Positions 50,338 to 60,873 of a stretch of DNA of 64,000 nucleotides are shown here, piece by piece. The DNA is from Lepidostoma basale (Eukaryota > Arthropoda > Insecta > Trichoptera > Lepidostomatidae), in assembly GCA_022606425.2 (NCBI GenBank), contig JAHDVF020000742.1:62001-126000 (forward strand). Reading direction: 5' to 3'. Below the pieces are notes generated by a model, which did no database searches, was not told the origin of the DNA, and saw nothing but the letters and a program-made list of their open reading frames with translations. The position numbers and the translations under genes were made by a program. How positions within the stretch are numbered: the stretch's first letter is position 1; each line of letters begins with the position of its first letter.

Positions 50338-50440
50338 ACACTGTTCGGTCAGTCATTTCCTAGTGCGCCCTTGGAGTATTTTTTTTTACAAAACGGCGCA
50401 CTTAAAGTACAAGTCATCAGAATAATAATAATTTGGGAAT
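50338..50440 (+). mobile_element. LINE-R 3' end (R5)
   Basis: 'cactgttcggtcagtcattt' precedes a perfect 8-bp stem AGTGCGCC (50362-50369) / GGCGCACT (50394-50401), then (ATA/AAT)n. Confidence 0.75.
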
Positions 50441-50730
50441 GACTGACATAGAGTATTATGCATTTCTCGAGAATACATCTCAACCAAGTAAACCGGAAGT
50501 TGTTGAAGTTTCCTTGCACGGGTTCACGATTTGCGAATTTCCAATTCTAGGAACTCTCTCGCTCTCCCGAATAAATGTTCCGCATCGGCGAACGCCAGAC
50601 ATTCGAGTTAAGCATGTATTTACACGAATACTTCAAATATTATAAGATTCTATACGTTATGAGGATTAATATTATATTTACTCCATTCGAAATCCAGCTT
50701 TGTTGGAGTATTCGGGCATTCAATATATTA
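50441..50730. other. No recognised feature
   Basis: The plus frame 50433-50645 has no known motif. Confidence 0.3.
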
Positions 50731-50732
50731 CC

Positions 50733-51085
50733 TAACTAACTAACCATCACGCCGTTTCTCCGGAGTGATAGGCAGATATGATATATGACGATATAACTCT
50801 CGCACCTCTTCGACATTCACATGCCGTGACACGCACGCTCGTCGATTATTCCGAATTCGAACATGGCCGTCTTTCTGTAATTGATAAATTTGGCGTTCTT
50901 ACATTTCTTTCCTATTTCTTCATTAGGTATTCTATCAATTCTTAGTGATCTCATTTCTAAGGCTTTTATCCTACTTCCATGCTTCTTCTGCAAACTCCAA
51001 GCTACACTTCTATACGTAAGGGTCGGTACTAGAACCCCATTGTGCACTGGCATCGTTGATCGAGTTATGATCTCTGCGACAAAAT
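50733..51085 (-). mobile_element. LINE-A fragment with internal deletion (A20)
   Basis: Tail GTTAGTTAGTTAGG and 'cactccggagaaacggcgtg' on the minus strand. Upstream is TMPVHNGVLVPTLTYRSVAW, SLQKKHGSRIKALEMRSLR, then IPNEEIGKKCKNA. The central GSLRWFGHMERM...GRPRKTW block is missing. Confidence 0.82.
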
Positions 51086-51157
51086 AGAAATAAAAAAAAA
51101 ACAAAAATAATTGTCACAATGTACTCGCTATGCATAATAGGGGTTAAATATTTTACT

Positions 51158-51580
51158 TAAATCAAATAAGTATACTAACTGAACTAACATTACAAAACAC
51201 ATAAATGTTTAAGGCATCTATTGAGTGCAGGTAAAATATTACATATAGCATATACAACAAAATACCAGGAACGCATGAGAAATGGTTCGACATTGGGAAG
51301 GCAAAATTCTATCTTAAATCAAGAGTATTTGTCTTTTGAACGTACTTTTGCTAATATAAAAGACGTCGATCTCCGAGGAAACCGCGTTTAGCAGACTAAT
51401 TGATTTTCCCACCGGTGTCACCAGAGGCAGGTTGATTCTGGCGGCCGGTAGGTAAAACAATCTGTGCTGTCGCTGTGATATCTATCAGGAACAAAAATAC
51501 CAACATCTTCCAGCACGGCCGAGTTCTTGAAATATCCCTGAGTAATCAAAAGAAATGGGTTATGAGATGCCCATCTCTTC
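51158..51580 (-). mobile_element. LINE-B 3' fragment (B5)
   Basis: Starts with the tail 'ttaaatcaaataagtatact', then UTR 'ttaaggcatctattgagtgc', then minus-strand coding 'ccaccggtgtcaccagaggc' (…LPLVTPVG.) and 'ggccggtaggtaaaacaatc'. Frames are broken. Confidence 0.85.
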
Positions 51581-51596
51581 GAGTTTTACAACTAGT

Positions 51597-51680
51597 TTGT
51601 AACATGGAACATTTTCTATAGCGCCTTTAGCAAATTTAATGCATAAAAACGGTGCATTATAAAACAGACAAAAGATTTTC
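51597..51680 (+). mobile_element. LINE-R-like 3' end (R6)
   Basis: 'tctatagcgcctttagcaaa' and 'aaacggtgcattataaaac' form the same hairpin plan as other R copies (GCGCC/GGUGC with one G-U). Confidence 0.45.
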
Positions 51681-52329
51681 ATTATTTAGAGGTATTAGAT
51701 ACATAGTATTCAATTGTGAAGTTTGAGGATGTGAAAGTATTATTAAGAGAGGTGCTTAAGGGGTTAGGGGCAGTCAGAGATAAAATTTGTCAGTAATTTT
51801 CTAGTGCCTGATCGAAGGATTTTTATTCTTTAAAAAAACTTCTATTGCTTATAATCAATTAACTGTTTTCCTTGAAAATCCGTAAGTAAATTATTAGAGG
51901 CCTGCTTTTTTATATTTTCAAAAAAAGCTTCGATCAGGCACTAGATTAACTAGTAAAATAATAGTTTTATTTTATTTGAATGATTTTAGATGAACCGATG
52001 TTATAATGATCAGCGCAAAGCACCACTTATGAAACAGGGTCCAACAAATATGGCGATAACTTCATATATAATTTATATATGTTTTTTTTAAATTAAGGTC
52101 AAATCAGTTAAAATATAAGATAATAATTAAATGTTGTTGGTTTTATAAAATACAATAAATTACTGACAAAAAAATATTATATATTGAAAATACTTGTCGT
52201 TTCATACCTCTGACTGCCCCTAACCCTTTAATAATATATAGGTCAGAAAACGACTTAGTTCGGTACTCTTACAAAATATTCTATAGGAAGTAGACAGAAA
52301 ACATACCTATTAACTCCGAAACATTGGAG
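51681..52329. other. No gene; short palindromic pair
   Basis: 'tagtgcctgatcgaaggatttt' (51802) and 'gcttcgatcaggcactaga' (51926-51945) are inverted copies about 110 bp apart, and 'ggcagtcagagataa' (51768) and 'ctgactgcccctaaccctt' (52210) are also inverted. Together they suggest a ~460-bp foldback element (51757-52230). Confidence 0.5.
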
Positions 52330-52436
52330 AGTGCACAGGCTTAAGATCGTATAGAAGCTGTGTAGCAGATATGAAGATAGAGATGTTTCCGCACGGTCAA
52401 CGTTGGGGGGACCTGTCAGGACAAAGAAATAATACA
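52330..52436 (+). mobile_element. LINE-C 3' tip (C13)
   Basis: 'acggtcaacgttggggggac' and 'tcaggacaaagaaataata' match the VANVGGT 3' end at 35.5 and 44.8 kb. Confidence 0.7.
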
Positions 52437-52904
52437 AATAATGTATTAAACTGTAAGGATTCTACAAGTTGTGTAATACAGATAATAATACAATAATACA
52501 GATATTGTAATACAATAATACAGATATTGTTAACAAGAAATACAATCATTCAATTCATCAGGACATATACTTTGAGGCCATTTTATTTGTTCTTTCTACA
52601 TACAAACCTGTATATTAATACAATTATTGCGATAATATATTGTATATTCTGTATATTCTTTCTACATACATACCTGTATATTGATCAATTATGATCAATA
52701 ATATTTAAATACACGTTACGATATTTTTCTTATTTTTAGACACACGTTTCCGCCCAGCATTTAAATCTCATTTCAGAGATTTTATTTCATCAAGAATTAA
52801 ATTGAATTTTAATTACCCAGGTACAATAATTCAAGGATAAGGGTAAGGGAAGATGGAGTCAGAAGGTAGGTGAATGGAGGCCAAGGTTAGGCAGGAGAAT
52901 CAAT
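52437..52904. other. No gene; AT-rich simple repeats
   Basis: 'taatacaataatacagatat' repeats at 52470-52530, and 'ctttctacatacaaacctgtatatt' occurs twice (52592 and 52657). Confidence 0.4.
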
Positions 52905-52994
52905 CAATCAAATCAATGTATTGCTCAAAGATATAATAATCTTATAATAACAGGTAAAACATAATTATATACAATAATACCAGGAACGCATGAG
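52905..52994 (-). mobile_element. LINE-B 3' end (B6)
   Basis: 'aatcaatcaaatcaatgtat' is the tail; 'aataataccaggaacgcatg' the UTR. It abuts A21. Confidence 0.75.
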
Positions 52995-52995
52995 G

Positions 52996-53118
52996 GGTGC
53001 ATGACACGATGTATGAATGTTGAGAAAGCAAGAGAAATATGTCAGGAAAGAAAAGCATGGTAGTCCATTCTTTCTGCCTACCGTTTCGGGGAGACGGCGT
53101 TATGGTTAGTTAGTTAGT
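52996..53118 (+). mobile_element. LINE-A 3' tip (A21)
   Basis: 'gtgcatgacacgatgtatga', NVEKARE, 'ccattctttctgcctaccgt', hairpin 'ccgtttcgggg', GTTATGG, GTTAGTTAGTTAG. Confidence 0.85.
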
Positions 53119-53194
53119 TTAAAAAAAAATTGTATCTTTCTGTTTGTTTAAAAAAAACAGTATTACGAAAGTAGGGGGTTTGCACAAAATAAAA

Positions 53195-53392
53195 GAAATC
53201 AGCGGGGGGTCCACGGGATAAATAAGTTTGGGAACCACTGATCTAGACTCTCCCTCATTGTGTTGTAAGTCCAACCCCAAGGTTGACAACCCCGGGCCAC
53301 CAAAAAGATAGATCGAGAGCTGGAAATTGACTTGGAAATTAAATACCAATCCCTCTTAAGAAACAGGCCACTAAGAAGAAGAAGCATTTATT
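53195..53392. mobile_element. hAT-like end joined to LINE-C tip (C14)
   Basis: 53195-53244 ('ggggggtccacgggataaat', 'gtttgggaaccactg') looks like a hAT end. 53250-53390 reads RQPRATKKIDRELEIDLEIK, YQSLLRNRPLRRR with an 'aagaagaagaag' tail, a LINE-C end related to C1. Confidence 0.5.
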
Positions 53393-53775
53393 AATACCTT
53401 CTACATATTAATGGATAATAGTTTAATGGAACCCCCTGTATAAAAGGACGGAGCTCTGTGAACTCTGGTTCAATTTAGCTCCCTATCGCGCTAGCTTATA
53501 TACTAGTTCCTGCAAGAATCACCATTCCTCGAAATAAAACTGCAGCTCTTTTCAATACGATCTCTTTCTAGGGTTAAAACTTTGTACTGGGGTTAAATTT
53601 CCAAGACAACAGACATTCTCTTTAAGGAATAATCCCATTTTAAGACAAACAGAAAATCTTCTTTCCAAACAAGTCTATGTTTTTTACATATTAACAAGAA
53701 GTGCGCATCAATATCTCAAGTGTATGTTTACTGATTATTTGATATTCAAGGAAAATACTGATATCATAATACAAT
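53393..53775. other. No recognised feature
   Basis: Slightly less AT-rich near 53440-53560; no motif. Confidence 0.3.
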
Positions 53776-53783
53776 ATAATTAC

Positions 53784-54090
53784 GCCGAAACTTCGGATGT
53801 CGTTAAGAAAGACGTACCGGAATATTTTGAATACAAGAGAGCGAGAGAGGAATACTTCGATTCTCTCCGAAAATTATAAGAAAAATTCGAAATGCACATG
53901 ATGTGCATGCCCGATAACGTTTCTTGATTATTTAAAATTTTGTTCGGATTATTGTTGTACGACAGTAGTGTAGAAAACAAACGGATAATAATTTGGTATT
54001 TTTTATTGTGAAATTTTTAACGTGTGTGAAAAAAACATACATTAAATGTTAAAACTTATTACTGATTACGATGGAAATGTTAACGGAGAG
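53784..54090 (+). repeat. Repeat P copy 2 (empty site)
   Basis: Homologous to 17.22-17.46 plus 18.07-18.11 kb but uninterrupted at TTAA (about 54044). One frame reads DVPEYFEYKRAREEYFDSLR before a stop, which is not kept in copy 1. Element type unknown. Confidence 0.65.
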
Positions 54091-54435
54091 TAAGCACGTA
54101 CAAGAGAGATGGATGGAGTATGCTGACGAAATGTATGGCGGTGATACAAGTGATAATGAAAGCAGTAGAATTAAATTCTTATATTTTCGAAAAAACTATT
54201 TTATTAATTTTGTTTCAAATTCAAAACGTCTCACAGCCTAATAATTATATTTTCCTTTAGGGCTAGTAAGTAACTGGTAATTTTTGCTGTACTTTTTATT
54301 TAAAAATAATACGTGCTCCAAAGAGGGTGAACATGGAACAAAATTAGATAAATTCTTAAATTTTCGCAAAAACCATTTTATTAATTTTGTTTTAAATTTA
54401 AAACAAATGCCTAGAACTCCTCAACAATTAATAAA
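54091..54435. other. No gene; degenerate direct repeat
   Basis: 'aaattcttatattttcgaaa ... ttattaattttgttt' (about 54172-54216) and 'aaattcttaaattttcgcaa ... ttattaattttgttt' (about 54350-54393) are related, ~178 bp apart. Confidence 0.5.
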
Positions 54436-54439
54436 TCAG

Positions 54440-54800
54440 GCCCATAATGACCTACGGAATCGAAGCAAGAGCAGACACTGTCAGAACCAAACATCTCTTA
54501 AGAGTAGCAGAAATGAGAACATTGCGACCTATTGTGGGGAGAACCCTAAAATATAGGATACCCAATGAAGAAATTCGTAAATCCTGCAAAGTTGAAGACA
54601 AAGTGAGATGGAGTAGGCAGGGAAGACGATTCTGGAGGGACCAGATCGAGAGAATGGATCCAGAAAGAATTCCTAAGATCGTGATGCACGAGACTCCAGA
54701 GGGCCGTCGACCACCAGGACGACCACCAAAGAGATGGAGAGAAGGCTGGTCGTCTTCGTCACAGGAAGAAAGTTGTTATCCTTCATAAACAGATCGCAAG
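54440..54800 (+). mobile_element. LINE-C C-terminal fragment (C15)
   Basis: The frame 54447-54788 reads MTYGIEARADTVRTKHLLRV, AEMRTLRPIVGRTLKYRIPN, EEIRKSCKVEDKVRW, RFWRDQIERMDPERIPKIVM, then RRPPGRPPKRWREGWSSSSQ and stop. The best preserved copy of this RTE-like lineage (compare 0.35 and 43.2 kb). Confidence 0.85.
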
Positions 54801-54963
54801 ATCTACAATCAGAAGAAAGAATAACACTAAATTTTAATTAAATGTTATACTGATAATGAATGCTTTGAGCGATATGGAAAATGGCTCCGATAGTATTTAC
54901 GACTAGCAAAAAATAGGTATTGATTTTACTACTCATCTTGGGTAATTACAATATTGCTGTATT

Positions 54964-55003
54964 CTTACCCTTTCGGGGAGACGGCGTGATGGTAAGTTAG
55001 TTA
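54964..55003 (+). mobile_element. LINE-A 3' tip (A22)
   Basis: Only 'ttaccctttcggggagacgg', GCGTGATGGTAAGTTAGTTA: hairpin plus tail, about 40 bp. Its brevity shows how far 5' truncation goes. Confidence 0.8.
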
Positions 55004-55400
55004 AAAAAGTGAAACATGCAAATGTTGAAAAATTATTTGTAGCGTTTTTCACCCAAAATTTACTCGATATTTTATGGCTCACAAATACAGTTGTAATACT
55101 AATAAGAAGACGTGTGTCTTTATAATGTTCATACACAAGTATGCTGTAACTATGGCTGGTGCAAAAAAAATTGAGTTCAAAGTCTGCGAAAGTTGCCCGT
55201 CATTTTTCAAATAGTAATTTAACACGGGAATAAGAAATGTATTATTTGCATATTTCTAAGCTCGGTACATATCACGAATTACCGTGGATAAAGTGTTATG
55301 AACAAACAAAAAGACTAGAAGCCTTTGTGTCGTAGTACATGGGTGGTCAAATAATCAACAGAACAAATGAAAAAATAACTATGAGAAAACGTTACAAAAT
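55004..55400. other. No recognised feature
   Basis: No motif or shared repeat. Confidence 0.3.
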
Positions 55401-55404
55401 ACCT

Positions 55405-55495
55405 TCCAACAATGTTCTTCCCATCAGACGTAAGAGGAATAGCCACATGAGCTGAACCTCTGTAAGCCAGAAGATCCAAGTCCAAGTCCTATTCT
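55405..55495 (-). repeat. Module F copy 3
   Basis: 'gacgtaagaggaatagccac', 'tgtaagccagaagatccaag', 'tccaagtcc' match 37.4 kb and, inverted, 33.78 kb. Confidence 0.65.
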
Positions 55496-55542
55496 ACAAT
55501 CTCTCAAGGGATTTCACCTTACAAGTGAATTAGGACGCAACC

Positions 55543-56166
55543 GACTAACTAACCATCACGTCGAAGGCAGAAATGTACCGCCACATTGTTCAATCCTGAC
55601 ATAACTCTCGCGCATCTTCTACATTCACACATAGTGACATGCACGCTCGTCTATTGTTCCTACTTCGAACACGGCCGCCTTTCAGTAATTGATTAATTTA
55701 ATCACGCCGTGTCTTCCTTGGCCTTCCTCGACTACTTTTAACATTAACACTACCTGTATATATCTTTTGAAAGATTCTTTCTTATCCATTCGTTCTATGT
55801 CCAAACCATCTTTGTGACCTTTTCTTAATTTCATTTATAACGAATTTATCCACCTCACATTCTTTCCTTACTTCAGCATTAGATATTCTATCATACATTG
55901 TTTTCATGCACATTCTTCTTAGATACCTAATTTCTATGGCATTTATTTTACTTTCATCCTTTTTTGCCAACTCCAAGTCGGTGTAAGCCAAGGAAAACAT
56001 GACAGAAAGACGGCCATGTTCGAAGTAGGAACAATCGACGAGCGTGCGTATCACGGTGTGTGAATATAGTAGAGGCGTGACAGTTATGTCAGGATAGAAC
56101 ATTAAGGCGGTCCATCCTTTCTGCCTACCCTAAGCCGAAACGGCGTGATGGTTAGTTTGTTAGTTA
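55543..56166. mobile_element. Two LINE-A fragments head-to-head (A23a minus, A23b plus)
   Basis: 55543-55985 is minus (tail GTTAGTTAG, deleted hairpin, GRPRKT..., RYLRRMCMKTMYDRISNAEV, KKDESKINAIE). 55988-56166 is plus ('aggaaaacatgacagaaaga', RRACV, 'gatggttagtttgttagtta'). They join at about 55986. This is either a 5' inversion typical of twin priming or two insertions. Confidence 0.75.
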
Positions 56167-56240
56167 TGAACGATTTCAGTAAAATCATAACATTATTGCT
56201 GTCATATAGATATTAATACGCAAACAAAAACCTATCAAAA

Positions 56241-56760
56241 AAACTAGAATGGCAGTGCACAATGGTGTTCTGCTACCGACCCTTATGTATGGAAGCGAAG
56301 CATGGAACTGGCAAAAGAAGGATGGAAGTAGAATAAATGCAGTAAAAATAAGATCTCTTAGACGAATGTGTGGATACTCTGTGTATGATAGAGTGTCGAA
56401 TGAAAATATAAGAAGTGAATGCGGTGCGAATGATGGTGTTATGAACAAAATAATGAAAGGATCATTAAGATGATTTGGACATATGGAAAGAATGAATGAA
56501 GAAATACTGGTAAAAAATATATAGGTTAACGATGTAAATGGAACCATAAATAGAGGAAGACCGAGAAAAACGTGGCACGATCAAATAAATCAAATATTGA
56601 ATGTCGGCCATGTGAGGAGTCAGAGAAATCGACGCGCGTGCATGACAAGATCTATGAATGTTGAGGAAGCGAGAGAAATATGTCAGGAAAGAAAAGTGTG
56701 GCAGTCCATTCTTTCTGCTTACCCCTTCGGAGAGACGGCGTGATGGTTAGTTAGTTAGTT
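56241..56760 (+). mobile_element. LINE-A 3' fragment (A24)
   Basis: Near-identical over 520 bp to A17 and A3. The frame 56249-56473 ends at a TGA replacing the Trp codon in GSLRW. The remainder keeps the 'cccc-ttcgg-aga' hairpin and (GTTA)3. Confidence 0.88.
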
Positions 56761-57100
56761 ATAAATATTAATTGTTGCAAAAAAGCATATTCAACAAAAC
56801 TTTGAGTGGCCTTGTAAAGTGATGGCATATTAGGTCTATGCATCATATGTAACTATTACGACACAGATCTGTCACCAATGACGTCCAGCGTTTCCCAGCG
56901 CGGGCACGTCACGCACGTGGCGGGTTAGTCTGGCCCGATGATTTCCGAGTTAAAACCGCATATGGAAATGCTAATTTTAGACTGAGACCAGAACGCGTCA
57001 CTCTGCGGGCCAACGGAGTATTCAGGTGCCGGCACACGGTCACATTATCAAATTAATCATCCTAGCTACGCAGCAAACTTGCTACTAATATTTGTATAGA
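56761..57100. other. No recognised feature
   Basis: 56875-57040 is distinctly less AT-rich, without a motif-bearing frame. Confidence 0.3.
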
Positions 57101-57101
57101 A

Positions 57102-57178
57102 ATAACTAACCATCACGCCGTCTTCCGAAGGGGTAGGCAGAAATAATGGACCGCCTCACTGTTCTGTCCTGACATGCG
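57102..57178 (-). mobile_element. LINE-A 3' tip (A25)
   Basis: 'taactaaccatcacgccgtc', 'gaaggggtaggcagaaataa' and 'ttctgtcctgaca': the last ~75 bp of LINE-A, joined to LINE-B copy B7. Confidence 0.8.
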
Positions 57179-57179
57179 T

Positions 57180-57897
57180 CTCTTATTGCGTGACATTGCA
57201 CTGAGGATGTTGGGTTTCATCAATCGGACCGGAAGAGTTTTCAGAGATCCCAATGTGCTCAGGGTCCTATACAACGCGTTGGTTCGGAGCAGACTCGAAA
57301 GTGGTTCTGTGATATGGAGTCCTCACGAGATATTCCGTTATGCTGGAGAGGGTTCAGAAAAAAATTCTGAGGTATCTCTACATGAGAGAGTATGGTAGTT
57401 ATCCGTGGTTCTATTCCACGGCATTTCTTTTAGGAATGCTCTGAACCAATTCTTTACAGCTTCGAAGAGATGGGCATCTCATTACCCATTTCTTTAAATT
57501 AATCATGGGATATTTCGAGAACTCGGCCGTGCTAGAGGGTGTTGGTCTTTTTGTCCCTGATAGATTTCTCCGTCAGCGACAGCACAGATTGTTTTACCTA
57601 CCGGCCACCAGAACCAATCTGCCTCTGGTGACACCGGTTGGAAGAGCAATTAGTCTGCTGAACGCGGTCTCCTCTGAGATCGACGTCTTTCATATTAGTG
57701 AAGGTACGTTCAGGAGACAAATACGAGTACTATTGACTTTAGAAAGTATCTTGTCTTCCTAATGTCGAACCATCTCTAATGCGTTCCTGGTATTGTGTTG
57801 TATTTTTATAATATTTTACCTGTACCCAATATATTCCTTAAAAATTTTGCTGTTTGTAATATCTTTTGAGTTAATAAACTGATTTGATTTGATTTGA
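57180..57897 (+). mobile_element. LINE-B fragment (B7)
   Basis: RDIALRMLGFINRTGRVFRD, PNVLRVLYNALVRSRLESGS, a deletion at SPHE^IFRYAG that shifts the frame, then MREYGSY.WFYSTAFLLGML, VGLFVPDRFLRQRQHRLFYL, RAISLLNAVSSEIDVFHISE, UTR and the tail 'aactgatttgatttgatttg'. No polymerase core. Confidence 0.9.
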
Positions 57898-58640
57898 ATT
57901 CCTCTACATTCATACATCGTGTCATACACAAACGTCGATTTCTCCGACTCCTCACGTGACCGACCGATTTGATTGTGCCGCGTTTTCCTTGGTCTTTCTC
58001 TATTTCTAGCTCCGTTCACGTCGTTTGCATATATTATACCTTCTTCATCATTCTTTATTCATCATTATTTATGCATTTGACAATCAATCATATACAAATT
58101 TATCACAAATTCGTCCAAGAGATCTCATTTCTACTGCATTTATTCTACTTTCACTCTTATTTTGCCAGTTCCATGCTTCACTTTCATGCATACGTGTCGG
58201 CACAAGAACAACATTGTGCACTGATTCATTGCTTATATTTGAATTTGACACTCTATTATATACAGATTTCAGAATTTCATTCGTCTAAGACATCGTCTTA
58301 GACGAATGTGTGGTAAAATGTATGATGAATAAAATAATGAAAGGATCATTAAGTTAGTTTGGACACATGATACATTGGAAAGAATGAATGAAGAAAGAAT
58401 GGTAAAAAGTATATGTTAACGATGTAAACGGAACTAGAAATAGGGGAAGACCGAGGAAAACGTGGCAGGATCAAATAAAATATTGAATGTCGGCCACGTC
58501 AGAAGTAGGAAAAATCGACGCACGATGTAAGAATGTTGAGGAAGCGAGAGAAGTATGTCAGGAAAGAACAGTGTGGCGTTCTATTCTTTCTGCCTACCCC
58601 TTCGAAGATATGGCGTGATTGTAAGTTAGTTAGTTACTGT
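57898..58640. mobile_element. Head-to-head LINE-A pair (A26a minus, A26b plus)
   Basis: 57898-58290 is minus-strand LINE-A lacking the 3' tip (RNRERPRKTRHNQI, RRLRDLISTAF shadows). 58296-58640 is plus, from 'gtcttagacgaatgtgtgg' to 'gtgattgtaagttagttagtta'. They meet in a perfect 14-bp inverted repeat (58278-58308). Confidence 0.8.
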
Positions 58641-58647
58641 TTTCAAA

Positions 58648-58745
58648 TTTTTGCTACTAATTCTCATTACATGTGGATAGGTAGCAGATACAGGGTGAGA
58701 ATCACAATGCCACCGCCTGAAATCGAACCCGGTAACTTTGATATA
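58648..58745 (-). mobile_element. SINE-S degenerate fragment (copy 6)
   Basis: On the minus strand: 'accgggttcgatttcaggcg' (B-box region), 'gtggcattgtgattctcacc', 'tgctacctatccacatgtaa'. The A-box side is lost. Confidence 0.6.
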
Positions 58746-59090
58746 CCTTAGATGTATACAATAAATAAACAAAATATATTTGCATAATTATTTTTCCATT
58801 ATTCTGTTTGGCAATAGATAACTATTTGTTTGTTATAATAAAAAATAAATAAAAAAACATGTAATATAGGGTTAATGGATTTCGTGGCCACAATATATAC
58901 GTGTACATCGTTATCATGGTTGGATGCGTGGGAAATGCATAATGAGGTATTATCTACAAACCAAATGGTTATAAAAATAAAAACTATTTCGTGTAATCAC
59001 ATGTTGCAATCATACGTACATATACGTACGTACCCATTCATGAATTTATAGTTTCTTGAACAATGAAGTAAAATAACATTATACATATTT
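58746..59090. other. No recognised feature
   Basis: AT-rich. A short self-complementary 'acgtacatatacgtacgt' is near 59014. Confidence 0.3.
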
Positions 59091-59093
59091 ATT

Positions 59094-59748
59094 ATTATTA
59101 TGTACGGAAGCGAAGCATGAAACTGGCAAAAAAAGGATGAAAGTAGAATAAATGAGAAGAAATAAGATACCTACTTTGAAGAATGTGTAAAAAACCTTTG
59201 TATGATAGAATACCCCGTGAAAAAGTTGAAAGGAATGTAAGGCGGATGAATGCGTCTTAAATTTAATTAAGAAAGGGTCACTTAGATGGTTTGGACATAT
59301 GGAACGAATGGATGATATATATGAATATTGTGAATGGAATAATAAGCCGAGGAAGGCCAAGAAAGACATGGCACGACCAAATTAATCAAACACTGAAAGG
59401 CGGCCATGTTCGAAGTTCGAGACTCAAAACGCACCTTTTCAAATTATCCTTTCCTGATAAGAAGGGTTGATCGACTGCGTTGGGTGCAGCCCACATACTA
59501 AATATGTTTATTTTTTAACTAGTTCATAAAACGGAGCATTTTCTACAGCGCCCTTGAGATGACTAATTCATAAAAATGGCGCTCTATAAATTATCCAATT
59601 TATTTTAATTATATTATTAAGTAGGAACCATCGACGAGCGTGCGTGTCACGGTGTGCGAATGTAGAAGAGGCGTGAGAGTTGTCAGGATAGAACAGTTTG
59701 GCGGTCCATTCTCTGGGGAAACGGCGTAATGGTTAGTTAGTTAGCTTT
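59094..59748 (+). mobile_element. LINE-A fragment (A27) interrupted by LINE-R
   Basis: 59094-59418 ('tatgtacggaagcgaagcat' to 'cggccatgttcgaagt') continues at 59622 ('aagtaggaaccatcgacgag') to GTTAGTTAGTTAG (59732-59744). The hairpin loop has a deletion ('ccattctctggggaaacggc'). Frames broken. Confidence 0.82.
59419..59621 (+). mobile_element. LINE-R 3' end (R7), uninterrupted
   Basis: RLKTHLFKLSFPD remnant, UTR, the hairpin AGCGCC (59551-59556) / GGCGCT (59578-59583), then 'aatttattttaattatatta'. A 4-bp 'aagt' is repeated at the edges. This copy shows the pre-insertion structure of R3. Confidence 0.8.
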
Positions 59749-59948
59749 TAAGGATTAATTGTATCTCAATAGAGACGAAGAATTAAATAGTTTTTTTTGG
59801 AAACAGAATATAGTGGTCGAGGCGTTTACAGGACTTATGACTTGTCATTGGTTGGGTCGTTGTTTGAATGTTGTTAACATAAAGCGATCGCTTTATGTTA
59901 ACAACATTCAAACAATTTACATCTATTGAGATACAATTAATCCTTAAA
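59746..59948. mobile_element. MITE-H copy 3, short version
   Basis: Inverted termini 'ttaaggattaattgtatctc' and 'gagatacaattaatccttaa'. 203 bp. The centre is a perfect 56-bp palindrome (59860-59915). Inserted beside the GTTA tail of A27. Confidence 0.82.
59860..59915. repeat. Perfect 56-bp palindrome
   Basis: 28-bp arms reading 'ttgtttgaatgttgttaaca' then 'taaagcga', with no spacer and no mismatch; centre gcga|tcgc at 59887/59888. Confidence 0.97.
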
Positions 59949-60783
59949 AATGATTAACCCGCAATGGGTAAAATCCAGTATTTGTCTACAATTATTTGTA
60001 TACATTCAAAAACAAATAGTTAGTTTTTTTCTCAAAAACAGCAAGTCAAAATATCCCAAGAAGTGAATGGCGTTCCTTAATTTTTTGTATACTTTAGGTC
60101 GTTATTCCACGGGTCGATGGTTTCATCAAAAATAAAATGAGAAACAATAATATGCACAACCGTTTTTAGGGTAAAGGAACGAACAAAAAAAACGTGACGG
60201 CGGAGCCTACCTAATTCGAGAAACGGGTTAAAATGTTAAATATACTGATATACCTAACGAGTATTATTATTGCAGTCTCGCGATATATTACGAAGCCAGG
60301 TGAATCATTAAGTAATTGGTGGGCGAGCTCGTATTATGTACACCTGTGATCAGGTAGGTTCGGGGGCAAAAACCTGATTCTCCCTCCAGATGCTGCGGGG
60401 AGGAAGGAGCAGGGATACGGGTAGGGAGTGGCGGGCATCAAAATCAAATCTGTTCTAAATAAATTTTGATATCATTGTCTGATTTAGAAGTTGCTTTATA
60501 AAAATACGAGTATAATCGAATGTCATTGTTAACATTCCCATAGTTCTAGCAGAGCAAGGGGTATATATTTTTTTATGCCCCAAATTGCCACAAAGAGGCC
60601 CTTCGAAATTCTCCTGCATTGAAATCGATTCGTCTTTTATATGAGGTTGCAAAAGAGATAAACCTCTTTGGATCCAATTATGGCGAATACGTGAATACCC
60701 TTATGATAAAGGCAGCAAGGAAATAACTGGCATATTCGTATTCATAAGGTTCTATGTATATTTCTTTTGATATATATTTTTTC
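59949..60783. other. H-family flank; otherwise unassigned
   Basis: 59950-60015 ('ttaacccgcaatgggtaaaa', 'gtatacattcaaaaaca') is the H flank. 60300-60440 is G-rich ('gctgcggggaggaaggagca'). No supported frame. Confidence 0.35.
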
Positions 60784-60786
60784 ACC

Positions 60787-60873
60787 TTTTACATCGATTT
60801 GGCTCGCGCTGTAATGATGTAAGGAGTTTTTTCAACAAAATAATAATAATATTAATAATAATAACTCAATGTC
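60787..60873 (+). mobile_element. SINE-S type-1 tail fragment (copy 5)
   Basis: 'ttttacatcgatttggctcg', 'cgctgtaatgatgtaagga' then (AATAAT)n: only the 3' hairpin region of type 1. A 5'-truncated SINE or the partner LINE's 3' end. Confidence 0.7.
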
